The notes beneath the pieces were generated by a model. It was not told the origin of the DNA. It saw only the letters and a program-made list of their open reading frames with translations, and made no database searches. Positions 11,326 through 20,807 of a DNA stretch of 33,528 nt are shown piece after piece. The first letter of the stretch is position 1. Each line of letters starts with the position of its first letter. The stretch is from assembly GCF_000308555.1 (NCBI RefSeq), contig NZ_BAFY01000155.1, forward strand, positions 1-33,528, read 5' to 3'. The stretch is from Nocardia cyriacigeorgica NBRC 100375 (GTDB taxonomy: Bacteria > Actinomycetota > Actinomycetes > Mycobacteriales > Mycobacteriaceae). The position numbers were made by a program, and so were the translations under genes.

Positions 11326-12987
11326 TCAGCGGTCGATATCGAGGGACCGCATCCGCGCGTACAGGGTGGTCCGGCTCATCCCGAGCCTGCGCGCGGCGTG
11401 CACTTTGTTGCCGCCGCTGTCGGACAGGGCCGCCATGATGATCCGGCGTTCGGCCAGTTCCCGTTCCGACAACCGGGCCACCCGCGGCGAGATCCGGTAC
11501 GGCCCGGGCAGATCCGCGAGATCGATGCGATCGCCGCGGACGCTGCTCGCCGCCTGCGCCAGCACCGCGTGCAGCTCGGTCAGGTTCCCCGGCCACTGCC
11601 CGGCCCGCAGTGCGCCCAGCGCCTGGGCGGTGAGGCGCAGTCCGGGGTGGATGCCGGCCAGCATCCGGGCGGCGATCTCGGCGATATCGGTGCGCCGCTC
11701 CCGCAGTGGCGGCAGGTTCACCCGGTGCGGACAGCCGGCCAGCAACGCCGACAGCTGCGGGGTGGGGGCGGCGCCCGGTCCGCTCGACAGCACCACGCGG
11801 GGCGCATCCGTGGTCCGGACGAACTCTGCCACGGCGTCCACCGCGTCGGGCGCCAGCCGATCGACCCCGTCGATCACCAGGAACGCCGGCCGGCGCTCAC
11901 GTTCGCACACCGCGCGCAACCACGCGGGGACGCCCGGACCGGACAGGTCGGCGGCGTCGACGTGGACGGCTTCGGCGTCACCGACCACCTCGACGATGAC
12001 GGTGCTGCGACCGGTGCCCGGCTCCCCCGCCACCACCACCGCCCCCGCGCCCGCTGCCACCGACCGCAACCGGTCCCGAAGCCGGTCGCCCGCGCCCACA
12101 CGGGTGCGCGGGACCGGCTGCCCGGACCGCAGCCGCACCACGAACAGCGCGCCGCCGTCCGTGCCGGGGATGCCGTCGGCTTCCACGACGGCCCGCTCGC
12201 CCGAGGACAGTTCCAGGTTTATCCGCCGCGTTCCGCCCGGACGTAGGTCCAGCGCGAGTTCCCGCAGCGTGTGATGGTCGGTCTGGTCGAATAGATCCAT
12301 CGCGGCCGGATTGGCCAGCACCACGTCACCGCCGATCGCGGCGACAGCGATATTGCGTTGTGCGGGCGCCCGCTGGAAGGCCTCGATCAGCCGCTGCTGG
12401 GCGGCGCGGCGCCCGGCGAGCAGTCGCGCTTCGATATCGGCCACGGCGCGCGCCACCAACGGCGCGAACAGGGGGTTGGCCTGGGCGCCGCGGGCAGTCA
12501 GATCGAGCACCCCTTCGACGCGGCGGGTGACCGGGTGGATGATCGGCTGGCCGTAGCAGCTCATGTCCTTGAACCGCTCGAGGTAGTGCTCGCAGCCGTT
12601 GATGACGATGGGGCGTTTGAGCTCGAGCGGCGTGCCGAGTGCGTTGGTGCCCGCACGATCCTCCCCGAGCATCGAACCCACCACCACCCCGGCCCGCTCG
12701 AACCATCTGGCCGTGGTGCTGCCGTCGAACACGCGCGAGACGATGCGCCCGTCGCCGTCGGCGAGCAGGACCGCGAGCCCGGTCCCGGACAGCTGCGCGG
12801 CCAGTTCGTCGAGGATCGGCCGCGCCGCGTGCAGCAACCGGCCCGCGCTGTCGACCTCGGTGTGCGGATCGGTGTCCAGGTCGGCGCCCGGGTCGACGCC
12901 ACACAGCTGCGACCGCTGCCACGACAGCGCGATATCCGGCCGCGGGCCGGGCGCTGCCGGGCCCTGTCCGAGCGTTTCGACCGACAT
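11326..12987 (-). CDS. GAF/AAA+/Fis-type regulator (AcoR-like) with degenerate ATPase
   Basis: Probable regulator of the alcohol/aldehyde cassette directly downstream. The 553-residue protein has an N-terminal GAF-type sensor (about residues 60-175, with GTNALGTPLELKRPIVINGCEH), a PAS-like stretch (about 200-290), a shortened AAA+ domain (about 305-450) and a Fis-type helix-turn-helix at the end (NKVHAARRLGMSRTTLYARM). ATPase motifs are altered: P-loop G321-EPGTG-R327-ST has Arg for Lys, Walker B VID-G374 lacks Glu, sensor II reads PGNLTEL rather than PGNVREL, and no GAFTGA loop exists. ATP-driven activation of sigma-54 is therefore unlikely. The start ATG (12985-12987) has GGAGGA 5 bases upstream. 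Confidence 0.85.
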   Translation of the reverse strand: MSVETLGQGPAAPGPRPDIALSWQRSQLCGVDPGADLDTDPHTEVDSAGRLLHAARPILDELAAQLSGTGLAVLLADGDGRIVSRVFDGSTTARWFERAGVVVGSMLGEDRAGTNALGTPLELKRPIVINGCEHYLERFKDMSCYGQPIIHPVTRRVEGVLDLTARGAQANPLFAPLVARAVADIEARLLAGRRAAQQRLIEAFQRAPAQRNIAVAAIGGDVVLANPAAMDLFDQTDHHTLRELALDLRPGGTRRINLELSSGERAVVEADGIPGTDGGALFVVRLRSGQPVPRTRVGAGDRLRDRLRSVAAGAGAVVVAGEPGTGRSTVIVEVVGDAEAVHVDAADLSGPGVPAWLRAVCERERRPAFLVIDGVDRLAPDAVDAVAEFVRTTDAPRVVLSSGPGAAPTPQLSALLAGCPHRVNLPPLRERRTDIAEIAARMLAGIHPGLRLTAQALGALRAGQWPGNLTELHAVLAQAASSVRGDRIDLADLPGPYRISPRVARLSERELAERRIIMAALSDSGGNKVHAARRLGMSRTTLYARMRSLDIDR

Positions 12988-13116
12988 CTCGTTCCTCCGG
13001 AGGAGCCCGGCGACTGGGTCACCGAGCCCGATCCGTGGCCTGCGTCGCACTGGGAACGGCCGGGACCCGACCTCGCCTATCCGATACACCGCGACCGCGG
13101 GTGTGCCGATCTCCGA

Positions 13117-13153
13117 TCGGGCGCGAGCGGAGCCGGTCTCCGTTCGCGCCCGA
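13117..13153 (-). terminator. Long hairpin between NmrA-like gene and regulator
   Basis: Arms of 16 bases (13117-13132 and 13138-13153) pair with one mismatch around a 5-base loop. It lies 123 bases past the stop of the NmrA-like gene and upstream of the regulator start. It probably prevents read-through into the regulator. Confidence 0.55.
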
Positions 13154-13174
13154 GCAGCGCGGTGCGCGGTCCTC

Positions 13175-13196
13175 GAACCCGGTCGCATCCGGGTTC
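13175..13196 (-). terminator. Second, shorter hairpin after the NmrA-like gene
   Basis: Perfect 8-bp arms GAACCCGG/CCGGGTTC with a 6-base loop are encountered before the longer hairpin on the minus strand. The two could act in tandem. The palindrome could equally be an operator for the regulator gene. Confidence 0.4.
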
Positions 13197-13275
13197 TCCA
13201 GATGGTAGCCAGAGCGGGCCCGCGCCGGGCCGGAATCCGGATGCGCGCCAGGCCCGAGTCACGGCCTTGCGACCG

Positions 13276-14082
13276 TCAGAACCGGTCCTTGTGCTCGGTG
13301 AGCCATTCCTCGAAGGTGCGCGGCGCACGCCCGAGGACCTGTTCGAGCACGCCGTCCGGGGTGCGGGCCGATGCCGGCGGGTCGGCATACCACCCGATCA
13401 CGTACTCGGCGTCGGCGAGCGAGACGCCGGTGGCCGTCAGCCGGTCGATGGCCTGTTGTCTGGTCATCTGCTCGAAGGTGATCTCCCGGCCGATCGCCTC
13501 GGCCAGCATGGCGACCCGCTGGCGAACGGTCAGCGCTCGCGGCCCGGACAGGTTGTATGCCCGGCCCGCGTGCCCGTCCTCGGTCAGGGCCATCGCCGCC
13601 ACCGCACCGAGGTCGGCCTCGTGCACGACAGCGCTCGGGAAGTCGAACGGCTCACGCACCACGCCTGCCGCCCGGATCGAGTCGGCCCAGCCGAGGGTGT
13701 TGCACATGAATTCCTGGGGCTCCAGCCTGGTCCAGGCGACGCCGGATTCTGCGACCGCGGTTTCGGCGGGACCGACATGACCGCCCCACAGGATGGTGAT
13801 GCGCTCGACGCCCGCGGCCACGGCACGGCGCACGAGCTCCGGTCCGGTCGCGGCCACCCCTGAGGTGACCGTGATATGCAGACCCGTCACTCCGGCCAAT
13901 GCCGCATCGAGAGTGTCCGGCTCGGTGTGGCTGCCCACCACGATGTCCGCGCCCGCGGGCAGCACTGCCGCCGCATGTTCCGGATCCCGGGTGAGCGCCC
14001 GCACGCTGTGGCCTCGGCGCAGCAGCTCCGCCACCACGTGCCGTCCGGTGTTTCCTGTTGCGCCCGTTACCAATATCGACAT
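13276..14082 (-). CDS. NmrA-like NAD(P)-binding oxidoreductase
   Basis: Atypical short-chain dehydrogenase of the NmrA/azoreductase-like group. These bind NAD(P), and some act as redox sensors or quinone/azo reductases; substrate unknown. The 268-residue protein begins with the Rossmann motif VTGATGNTGRHVV (residues 5-17). It has the RALTRDPEH cofactor-selectivity segment, a TRLEPQEFMCN-type loop, and ends in a VLGRAPRTFEEWLTEH segment typical of the family. The ATG at 14080-14082 has AAGGGAG 7 bases upstream; longer readings extend into the intergenic region. Its promoter has MerR-type architecture. It is divergent from the gamma-glutamyltransferase gene. A relative with the same C-terminal motif lies at 29700-30545. 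Confidence 0.9.
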   Translation of the reverse strand: MSILVTGATGNTGRHVVAELLRRGHSVRALTRDPEHAAAVLPAGADIVVGSHTEPDTLDAALAGVTGLHITVTSGVAATGPELVRRAVAAGVERITILWGGHVGPAETAVAESGVAWTRLEPQEFMCNTLGWADSIRAAGVVREPFDFPSAVVHEADLGAVAAMALTEDGHAGRAYNLSGPRALTVRQRVAMLAEAIGREITFEQMTRQQAIDRLTATGVSLADAEYVIGWYADPPASARTPDGVLEQVLGRAPRTFEEWLTEHKDRF

Positions 14083-14105
14083 CGTTGAACTCCCTTCCGC
14101 ACCCG

Positions 14106-14136
14106 ACGCTATGAGCTCAACCTTTGTTGAGGTCAA
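14106..14136 (-). promoter_or_regulatory. MerR-type promoter with 19-bp spacer and SoxR-like dyad
   Basis: Read on the minus strand: -35 TTGACC (14131-14136), a 19-base spacer, and -10 TAGCGT (14106-14111). The region from the end of the -35 into the spacer holds CCTCAA-N6-TTGAGC, one base off a SoxR-type CCTCAA-N6-TTGAGG site. An over-long 19-bp spacer with a centred dyad is the hallmark of MerR-family-activated promoters. It ends 23 bases before the NmrA-like start. Confidence 0.65.
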
Positions 14137-14272
14137 CGGCAGAAGCCCCGGCACAGGTCCGGGGGCTGGTCCGGCACGTGGGTCGGCTTCCGGCAGGGCA
14201 GAATCCACCATGTCTGAAGCTCTGGGAATGATCGCGGCACGTTTGTGGGCGGCAACGGTTAAGGTCCGTCTC

Positions 14273-16222
14273 ATGACGCGCGCGCGACAGATTCGGACGG
14301 GAGCGGCCGTGGTTGCGGCGCTCGTGATCTCACTGGCGGCCGGGTGTTCGGAGGAATCCGAGGGCACCGCGGCCTGCACCACGACACCCAACGGGACCCC
14401 ACTCACCGCCGCACCCGCCACGCCCGGTGGGGCGACCACGACCCAGAACCTGAGCACTAATCCCGAGATCGCGTCCGGCTACCGCAGCGATATGACACCG
14501 GTACGCACCGCGACCTATGCGGTGTCGACGGCGAACCCGCTCGCCACCCAGGCGGCCTGCGAGGTGCTGCGCGACGGCGGCACCGCGGCCGACGCGCTGA
14601 TCACCGCGCAGACTGTGCTCGGGCTGGTCGAACCGCAGGCCTCCGGTATCGGCGGCGGCGCTTTCCTGGTCTATTACGACGCCGCGAGCAATTCCGTGGA
14701 GGCCTATGACGGCCGCGAGACCGCGCCCGCCGCCGCGACCGAGAATTATCTGCGCTGGGTCAGTGACACCGACCGCACCGAACCGAAGCCGGATGCCCGC
14801 GCCAGCGGTCGCTCCATCGGCGTGCCCGGGGTGGTGCGCATGCTCGAACTCACCCATCGCGAACACGGCAAGACGCCGTGGGCCGACCTGTTCGACCCGG
14901 CGGTGTCGCTGGCCGATCGCGGCTTCGAGATCAGTCCGCGCCTGGCCGGCCAGATTGCCGAATCAGCACCGAATCTCGCGGTGGACGAGGCCGCGAGGGC
15001 CTACTTCCTCAACCCTGACGGCTCCCCCAAACCGGCGGGCGAGGTGCTCACCAATCCGGCGATGTCGAAGACCTTGAACGCGATCGCCACCGACGGCGCC
15101 GACGCCTTCTACACCGGAGCCATCGCCCAGGACGTGGTCGAGGCCGCGACCTCCGGCTCCGGTGGCCGGACTCCCAGCCTGATCACCGCCGAGGACCTGG
15201 CGAACTATCAACCGAAGAAACGCACCGCGCTGTGCACCGACTATCGCGAGCACGAGATCTGCGGCATGCCCGCGCCGTCGTCGGGCGGGATCACCGTCGC
15301 CGCCACTCTCGGCATCCTGGCCAATTTCGACCTGGCCGCTATGGGCCCCGACAACGTCGACCGCAACGGCGGTAAGCCGAAAGCCGAAGCGGTACATCTG
15401 ATCTCCGAAGCCGAGCGGCTGGCCTACGCCGACCGCAACAAGTACGTCGCCGATACCGATTACGTGCCGCTGCCGGGCAATTCACCCGAGACATTGGTGA
15501 ACCCGGAGTACCTGAAGGGCCGGGCCGCGCTGATCGATCCCGGCCGCAGCATGGGGACCGCCCAACCCGGCGACTTCGGCCCGGTACCGGTCGGGGTCGG
15601 ACCGCAGCCGCCCGAACACGGCACCAGCCAGATCTCCATCGTCGACTCCTACGGCAATGCCGCCGCCATGACCACCACCGTGGAATCGGCCTTCGGTTCG
15701 TTCCACATGGTCGACGGATTCTTCCTCAACAACCAGCTCACCGACTTCTCCGCCGAGCCCGTCGGCGAGGACGGGTTGCCGCTGGCCAACCGAGTCGAGC
15801 CGGGCAAGCGTCCGAGGAGTTCGATGAGCCCGACACTGGTCTTCGCGGACGCGGCCGACGGTTCACGCGGTGAGCTCACCCATGTCGCCGGATCGCCCGG
15901 CGGGTCGGTGATCATCCAGTTCGTGGTGAAAACGCTGGTCGGCATGCTGGATTGGGGCCTGGATCCGCAGCAGGCGATCTCGGCGGTGTCGTTCGGATCA
16001 GCCAATACGCCGGTCACCGGGGTGGGCGGTGAACACCCGGCCATCGATGCCACCGATGACGGTGCACACGATCCGCTGGTGGTGAAGCTGCGCGAACTCG
16101 GACATCAGGTGTCGGTGGCGCCGCAGACGAGCGGGCTGAGCGTGGTCCGCCGCGACGGCGACGGCTGGATCGGTGGCGCCGATCCGCGTCGTGAGGGTGA
16201 AGTGCTCGGCGATACCCGCTGA
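14273..16222 (+). CDS. ggt: Gamma-glutamyltransferase, predicted lipoprotein
   Basis: Cleaves gamma-glutamyl bonds of glutathione-like compounds and transfers the glutamyl group to water or amino acids. It is an N-terminal nucleophile enzyme that self-processes into two chains. The 649-residue precursor has a lipoprotein signal: positive start, hydrophobic stretch (11-23), lipobox LAAGC with acylated C25. It should therefore sit on the outer face of the membrane. The processing site is GTSQISIVD with predicted nucleophile T451; many relatives have His where Gln follows. Other family motifs are EPQASGIGGGAF, RPRSSMSPTLV and GSPGGSVII. The ATG at 14273 has AAGG 8 bases upstream; farther starts would spoil the signal peptide. 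Mycobacteriales lack glutathione, so the natural substrate is uncertain. Confidence 0.95.
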   Translation: MTRARQIRTGAAVVAALVISLAAGCSEESEGTAACTTTPNGTPLTAAPATPGGATTTQNLSTNPEIASGYRSDMTPVRTATYAVSTANPLATQAACEVLRDGGTAADALITAQTVLGLVEPQASGIGGGAFLVYYDAASNSVEAYDGRETAPAAATENYLRWVSDTDRTEPKPDARASGRSIGVPGVVRMLELTHREHGKTPWADLFDPAVSLADRGFEISPRLAGQIAESAPNLAVDEAARAYFLNPDGSPKPAGEVLTNPAMSKTLNAIATDGADAFYTGAIAQDVVEAATSGSGGRTPSLITAEDLANYQPKKRTALCTDYREHEICGMPAPSSGGITVAATLGILANFDLAAMGPDNVDRNGGKPKAEAVHLISEAERLAYADRNKYVADTDYVPLPGNSPETLVNPEYLKGRAALIDPGRSMGTAQPGDFGPVPVGVGPQPPEHGTSQISIVDSYGNAAAMTTTVESAFGSFHMVDGFFLNNQLTDFSAEPVGEDGLPLANRVEPGKRPRSSMSPTLVFADAADGSRGELTHVAGSPGGSVIIQFVVKTLVGMLDWGLDPQQAISAVSFGSANTPVTGVGGEHPAIDATDDGAHDPLVVKLRELGHQVSVAPQTSGLSVVRRDGDGWIGGADPRREGEVLGDTR

Positions 16223-16229
16223 TCGGACC

Positions 16230-16285
16230 CGGTTGTCGCGCCGATCGCCGCTGACCTACGCACGCGGCGATCGGCGCGACAACCG
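16230..16285. terminator. Bidirectional terminator, 22-bp perfect stem
   Basis: A perfect 22-bp inverted repeat (16230-16251 with 16264-16285) with a 12-base loop lies 7 bases past the ggt stop, between convergent ggt and the PH-domain gene. It is well placed to stop transcripts from ggt. The remaining 205 bases up to 16490 contain no gene I can support. Confidence 0.8.
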
Positions 16286-16490
16286 TACGAGCCCGCTCGT
16301 CCGTCTGACCTGCCGGGCCCGCGGCTGTGCGGCTCGGCCGACCGCGGCGTCGTCATGCACCCGGCGAGTTCAGCGCTGATACGGTGCGCTGGCGGCACTT
16401 CGGTCGTGGCGCTCGTCGACGTCGCGGAAACCCCGGCCTATCCACCCCTCCCGTAGAGCCGGCTGAGCAGGCTCCGATCCCGGGCGCTCG

Positions 16491-17000
16491 TCAGCTGCCG
16501 GAACCGCTGTACTTGGCCCCCAGTTCGCGCAGCCGTTCGAGGGCGTCGGCGGCGTACTCCTTGTCATTGGAGCGGATGGCCAGCATCGGGACGTAATCGT
16601 CGTCGACCAGTTCCAGCCGCGCCCAGGACTTACGGTCCGGGAACGAGACCCCGCGAATGTATTTCCACGGAAACTCGTTGTCGCCGAGCACATTGCGGAC
16701 CACCACACCCTTGGGCCCGACCCGCACCCGTGGACGGGTCAGCAGCAGCACCGCGCACGCGCCGAGCACACCGATCCCCGCCATGGCGAACTGATCGAGC
16801 ACCCGGAAATGCACGCCGGTCGACCCCACCCGCAGGAAGACCCCGGCGGCGGTGAACGCGATCACCAACAGCACCGCGACGATGACCGCGGTGCGCCGGG
16901 CCCGGCGCGGGCGCACCTCGAGATCCCAGACCGGCTGCTCGGTGGCCGAGCCGGCCGGGGCCGGGCCCGCGTTCCTGCGCCAGATCCGAACGACGGGCAT
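16491..17000 (-). CDS. PH-domain membrane protein of the rib cluster
   Basis: Small membrane protein of 169 residues with two hydrophobic segments (about 37-58 and 70-88) followed by a bacterial PH-like domain (about 90-155, with VGPKGVVVRN and FPWKYIRGVSFPDRKSWARLEL). It resembles the conserved Rv1417-type protein that sits after ribH in mycobacteria. The biochemical role is unknown. Its ATG lies 3 bases after the ribH stop, so it is almost certainly cotranscribed, which hints at a link to riboflavin synthesis or to flavin at the membrane. That link is only inferred from position. Confidence 0.85.
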   Translation of the reverse strand: MPVVRIWRRNAGPAPAGSATEQPVWDLEVRPRRARRTAVIVAVLLVIAFTAAGVFLRVGSTGVHFRVLDQFAMAGIGVLGACAVLLLTRPRVRVGPKGVVVRNVLGDNEFPWKYIRGVSFPDRKSWARLELVDDDYVPMLAIRSNDKEYAADALERLRELGAKYSGSGS

Positions 17001-17003
17001 CGG

Positions 17004-18756
<1,753 letters not shown>

Positions 18757-18851
18757 GTCTGTTGTGCTCCATCTCGAATAAGGTGCCACCCCACACTACT
18801 GGGTCGGAACTGTCACTCCGGAGGCAGTGGTCCGCCTGGTGGACGGTGTGC

Positions 18852-19475
18852 TCAGCCGCGCTGCTGGAGGCGTTCGACGTACTTGGCGATGACGTCGACC
18901 TCCAGGTTGACCAGGGTGCCGGGCGCGGCGGTACCGAGGTTGGTCATCGACAGGGTGGTCGGGATGAGCGAGACCTCGAACCAGTCGCGGTTGCCGTCGG
19001 CGGCGGGGGCCTCGGAGATGCCGAGCCCGGAGACCGTCAGCGAGATGCCGTCGACGGTGATGGAGCCCTTTTCCACGACATACTTCGCGATGGACTCGGG
19101 CAGGGAGATCCGCACGACCTCCCAGTTCTCCGATGGCGTGCGAGCGAGCACGGTGCCGGTGCCGTCGACGTGGCCCTGCACCAGGTGCCCGCCGAGGCGG
19201 CTGTTCAGTGCGGCGGCGCGTTCCAGATTCACCTCGGCGCCCGCGGTCAGACCGCCGATGCTGGAGCGGTTGAGGGTCTCGGCCATCACGTCCACGGTGA
19301 AGCAATCGCCGTCGATCACATCGACGACGGTCAGGCATACCCCGTTGACCGCGATGGAGTCGCCGTGGCCGGCATCGGAGGTCACCAGCTTGCCCCGGAT
19401 CGTCAACCGCGCGGCGTCGGCCAGCTGCTCGGTGGCGACGATCTCGCCCAGCTCCTCGACGATGCCTGTGAACAT
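18852..19475 (-). CDS. ribE: Riboflavin synthase, alpha chain
   Basis: Dismutates two 6,7-dimethyl-8-ribityllumazine molecules into riboflavin and the aminouracil precursor (the gene is called ribC in mycobacteria). The 207-residue protein begins with the invariant MFTGIVEELG. It shows the two repeated lumazine-binding domains, one marked by DSIAVNGVCLTV (about residues 40-51) and the other by KGSITVDGISLTV (about 137-149). HLVQGHVDGTG starts the second half. The ATG at 19473-19475 has GGGAG 8 bases upstream. It heads the ribE-ribBA-ribH-PH run. I see no FMN riboswitch in the 275 bases upstream. ribD is not in this window. Confidence 0.97.
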   Translation of the reverse strand: MFTGIVEELGEIVATEQLADAARLTIRGKLVTSDAGHGDSIAVNGVCLTVVDVIDGDCFTVDVMAETLNRSSIGGLTAGAEVNLERAAALNSRLGGHLVQGHVDGTGTVLARTPSENWEVVRISLPESIAKYVVEKGSITVDGISLTVSGLGISEAPAADGNRDWFEVSLIPTTLSMTNLGTAAPGTLVNLEVDVIAKYVERLQQRG

Positions 19476-20238
19476 GCCTGACTCCCTGTCGCGTGTGGTC
19501 TTCCGGTTGCGGAACGGTCGAGACCGGGACCGGTATTCCCGATGACGTGCCGTGCTCGTGATCGAAGCCTAGTGAGCGGCGAGGGACGCGGTCAGCGCGG
19601 CCGGACCGGTCCGGGGCGGGCCGCCGGGTGCATCCGCCGGTGCCCGACCGACTCGCCGACCGAAGCCACGCCGGACGGCGGGCCCGTGACGCGCCGCGGA
19701 ATCCGACCGTTGGGCCGTGTCGGCCCGGCTCGGCGAGCACGGATTATTTTATGGCGGCACATTCTTTATCGGACTTCAGAAAAATACCGTTCGTTCGGTC
19801 CGTAGCCTTTGTTGGATCGCTTTTTGTGAAACGCACACAAGAATGTCATCCAGCGCCCGTACGGTCCGTGCCCGGGCGAGACATCGCCGAAACATCAATT
19901 TCCGCAATCGCTTGCACGAGGGCCGAGATTGTCGCAAAATCGTTATGTAGCCGACTCCGACCGTTCAACAGCACCAGCTTTTCCGTACGGCAGAGTGACA
20001 CGGACGGCAGAGTCCTACACGGCAGTTCGATCTCGGCACGCCACACGTGATACCTCACCATCGACCAGCACATCCGGCTACCGGACAGATGGACACCGCA
20101 CCCGATATGTCGTTGTGCACCAATCCATTCCGGTTACCGGCCGCATGTGCCCGGCCGACGACGCCACGAGGCCGATCGCGCGGCGGCGCCACCGCAGGAC
20201 AAGGCACATCCACCACTCCAGGAAGCCGAAAGATCACC
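19476..20238. other. Long gene-poor stretch with low-GC core
   Basis: About 760 bases hold no gene I can support. The first part (to about 19738) is GC-rich. The core, about 19740-20050, is clearly A/T-richer than anything else in the window. Within it are an inverted repeat TTGTG-N7-CACAA (19824-19840), a possible promoter TTGCAC-N17-CAAAAT (19912-19940) pointing at the downstream unknown gene, and three ACGGCAG words (19987, 20004, 20019). A 99-codon reading from ATG 19751 has no ribosome site and low third-position GC, so I do not call it. Mycobacteria carry ribD and transport genes at this place. Confidence 0.5.
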
Positions 20239-20328
20239 GTGGACAGAATCGAGATCGACGCGGACACCGATCCCGTCGATCAGCACACATCCACCAGCGA
20301 AAACCACACCACCGGGGGTGCGGCGTGA
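20239..20328 (+). CDS. Possible micro-ORF coupled to the next gene
   Basis: A 29-codon frame begins at GTG 20239 and ends in TGA at 20326-20328. The stop overlaps the GTG start of the next gene as GTGA, the typical form of translational coupling. The peptide is acidic, Thr/His-rich and has no recognisable domain. GAAAG lies 6 bases upstream of the GTG. Longer in-frame starts exist at 20047 and 20107 but have no ribosome site. It may be a leader peptide, the end of a longer small protein, or chance. Confidence 0.35.
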   Translation: MDRIEIDADTDPVDQHTSTSENHTTGGAA

Positions 20329-20795
20329 CCACGCTCGTCGATTTCACACTGGAAAACCGCTGCGTCACCTATCGGCGCGAATTCCAGTTCCCAGCCGTTA
20401 TCGACCCCACCTCACGACGCATACTCCTGAAAATGGGCGCCCGCTACGGCGCCATCACCATACCCGCCGAACTCGGCGAACAAGTACAGCAGCGGCTGCG
20501 CCTGGCGGGCATCGCCGGCCCCGTCGTCGCCCACCCACGCGCGCGGCGGTGGACCTTCCTCACCGGCCCCACTCGCCCCGACATCCTCAGCGCCGCCGCA
20601 TCGGCCGAACTCTTCCGCCTCTACGCCACCGTCGCCAGCGCGGGCAGCCACATCGTGCTGCCCTCCCCCGACGACGAACGCACCGGCTACCGCAGCTGGG
20701 TGCAGGCCCCCGAAAGCGGCACCGACCGGCCACCGCAAAGCTCCGTCATCGAGGCCACCCGGGCACTCGGCACCCGCGCGATCAGCCGCGGATAG
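20325..20795 (+). CDS. Unrecognised 156-residue protein
   Basis: I do not recognise a named family with confidence. The protein has no signal peptide or membrane segment. It is a mixed alpha/beta globular sequence with FPAVIDPTSRRILLKMG, GAITIPAELGEQVQQRL, GPVVAHPRARRWTFLTGP and LPSPDDERTGYRSWVQAP. The HPR..RWTFLTGP and LPSP segments loosely recall the N-terminal prim-pol domain of actinobacterial primase/polymerase-type proteins, and I believe similar short proteins occur in several copies in Nocardia. That is memory, not a search. Start GTG 20325 overlaps the stop of a small upstream frame and has a G-rich stretch 7 bases before it. Third-position GC is high, so it is likely a real gene. 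It converges on rpe with 12 bases between stops. Confidence 0.75.
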   Translation: MTTLVDFTLENRCVTYRREFQFPAVIDPTSRRILLKMGARYGAITIPAELGEQVQQRLRLAGIAGPVVAHPRARRWTFLTGPTRPDILSAAASAELFRLYATVASAGSHIVLPSPDDERTGYRSWVQAPESGTDRPPQSSVIEATRALGTRAISRG

Positions 20796-20807
20796 CGGCC
20801 ACCCCGG

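Noticed and set aside
13165..13200. tRNA-like GGTTCGA element on the minus strand
   Set aside because: Only a T-arm-like word is present; no acceptor stem, D arm or anticodon arm can be drawn around it.
19476..19750. FMN riboswitch upstream of ribE
   Set aside because: I looked for the conserved RFN core and its helices and did not find them.
19751..20050. A 99-codon plus-strand frame in the low-GC core
   Set aside because: It has no ribosome site, low third-position GC unlike every real gene here, and no recognisable motif. It remains only as part of the unexplained segment.
19846..20073. A 75-codon minus-strand frame in the same region
   Set aside because: No ribosome site or domain, and codon use unlike the genome.
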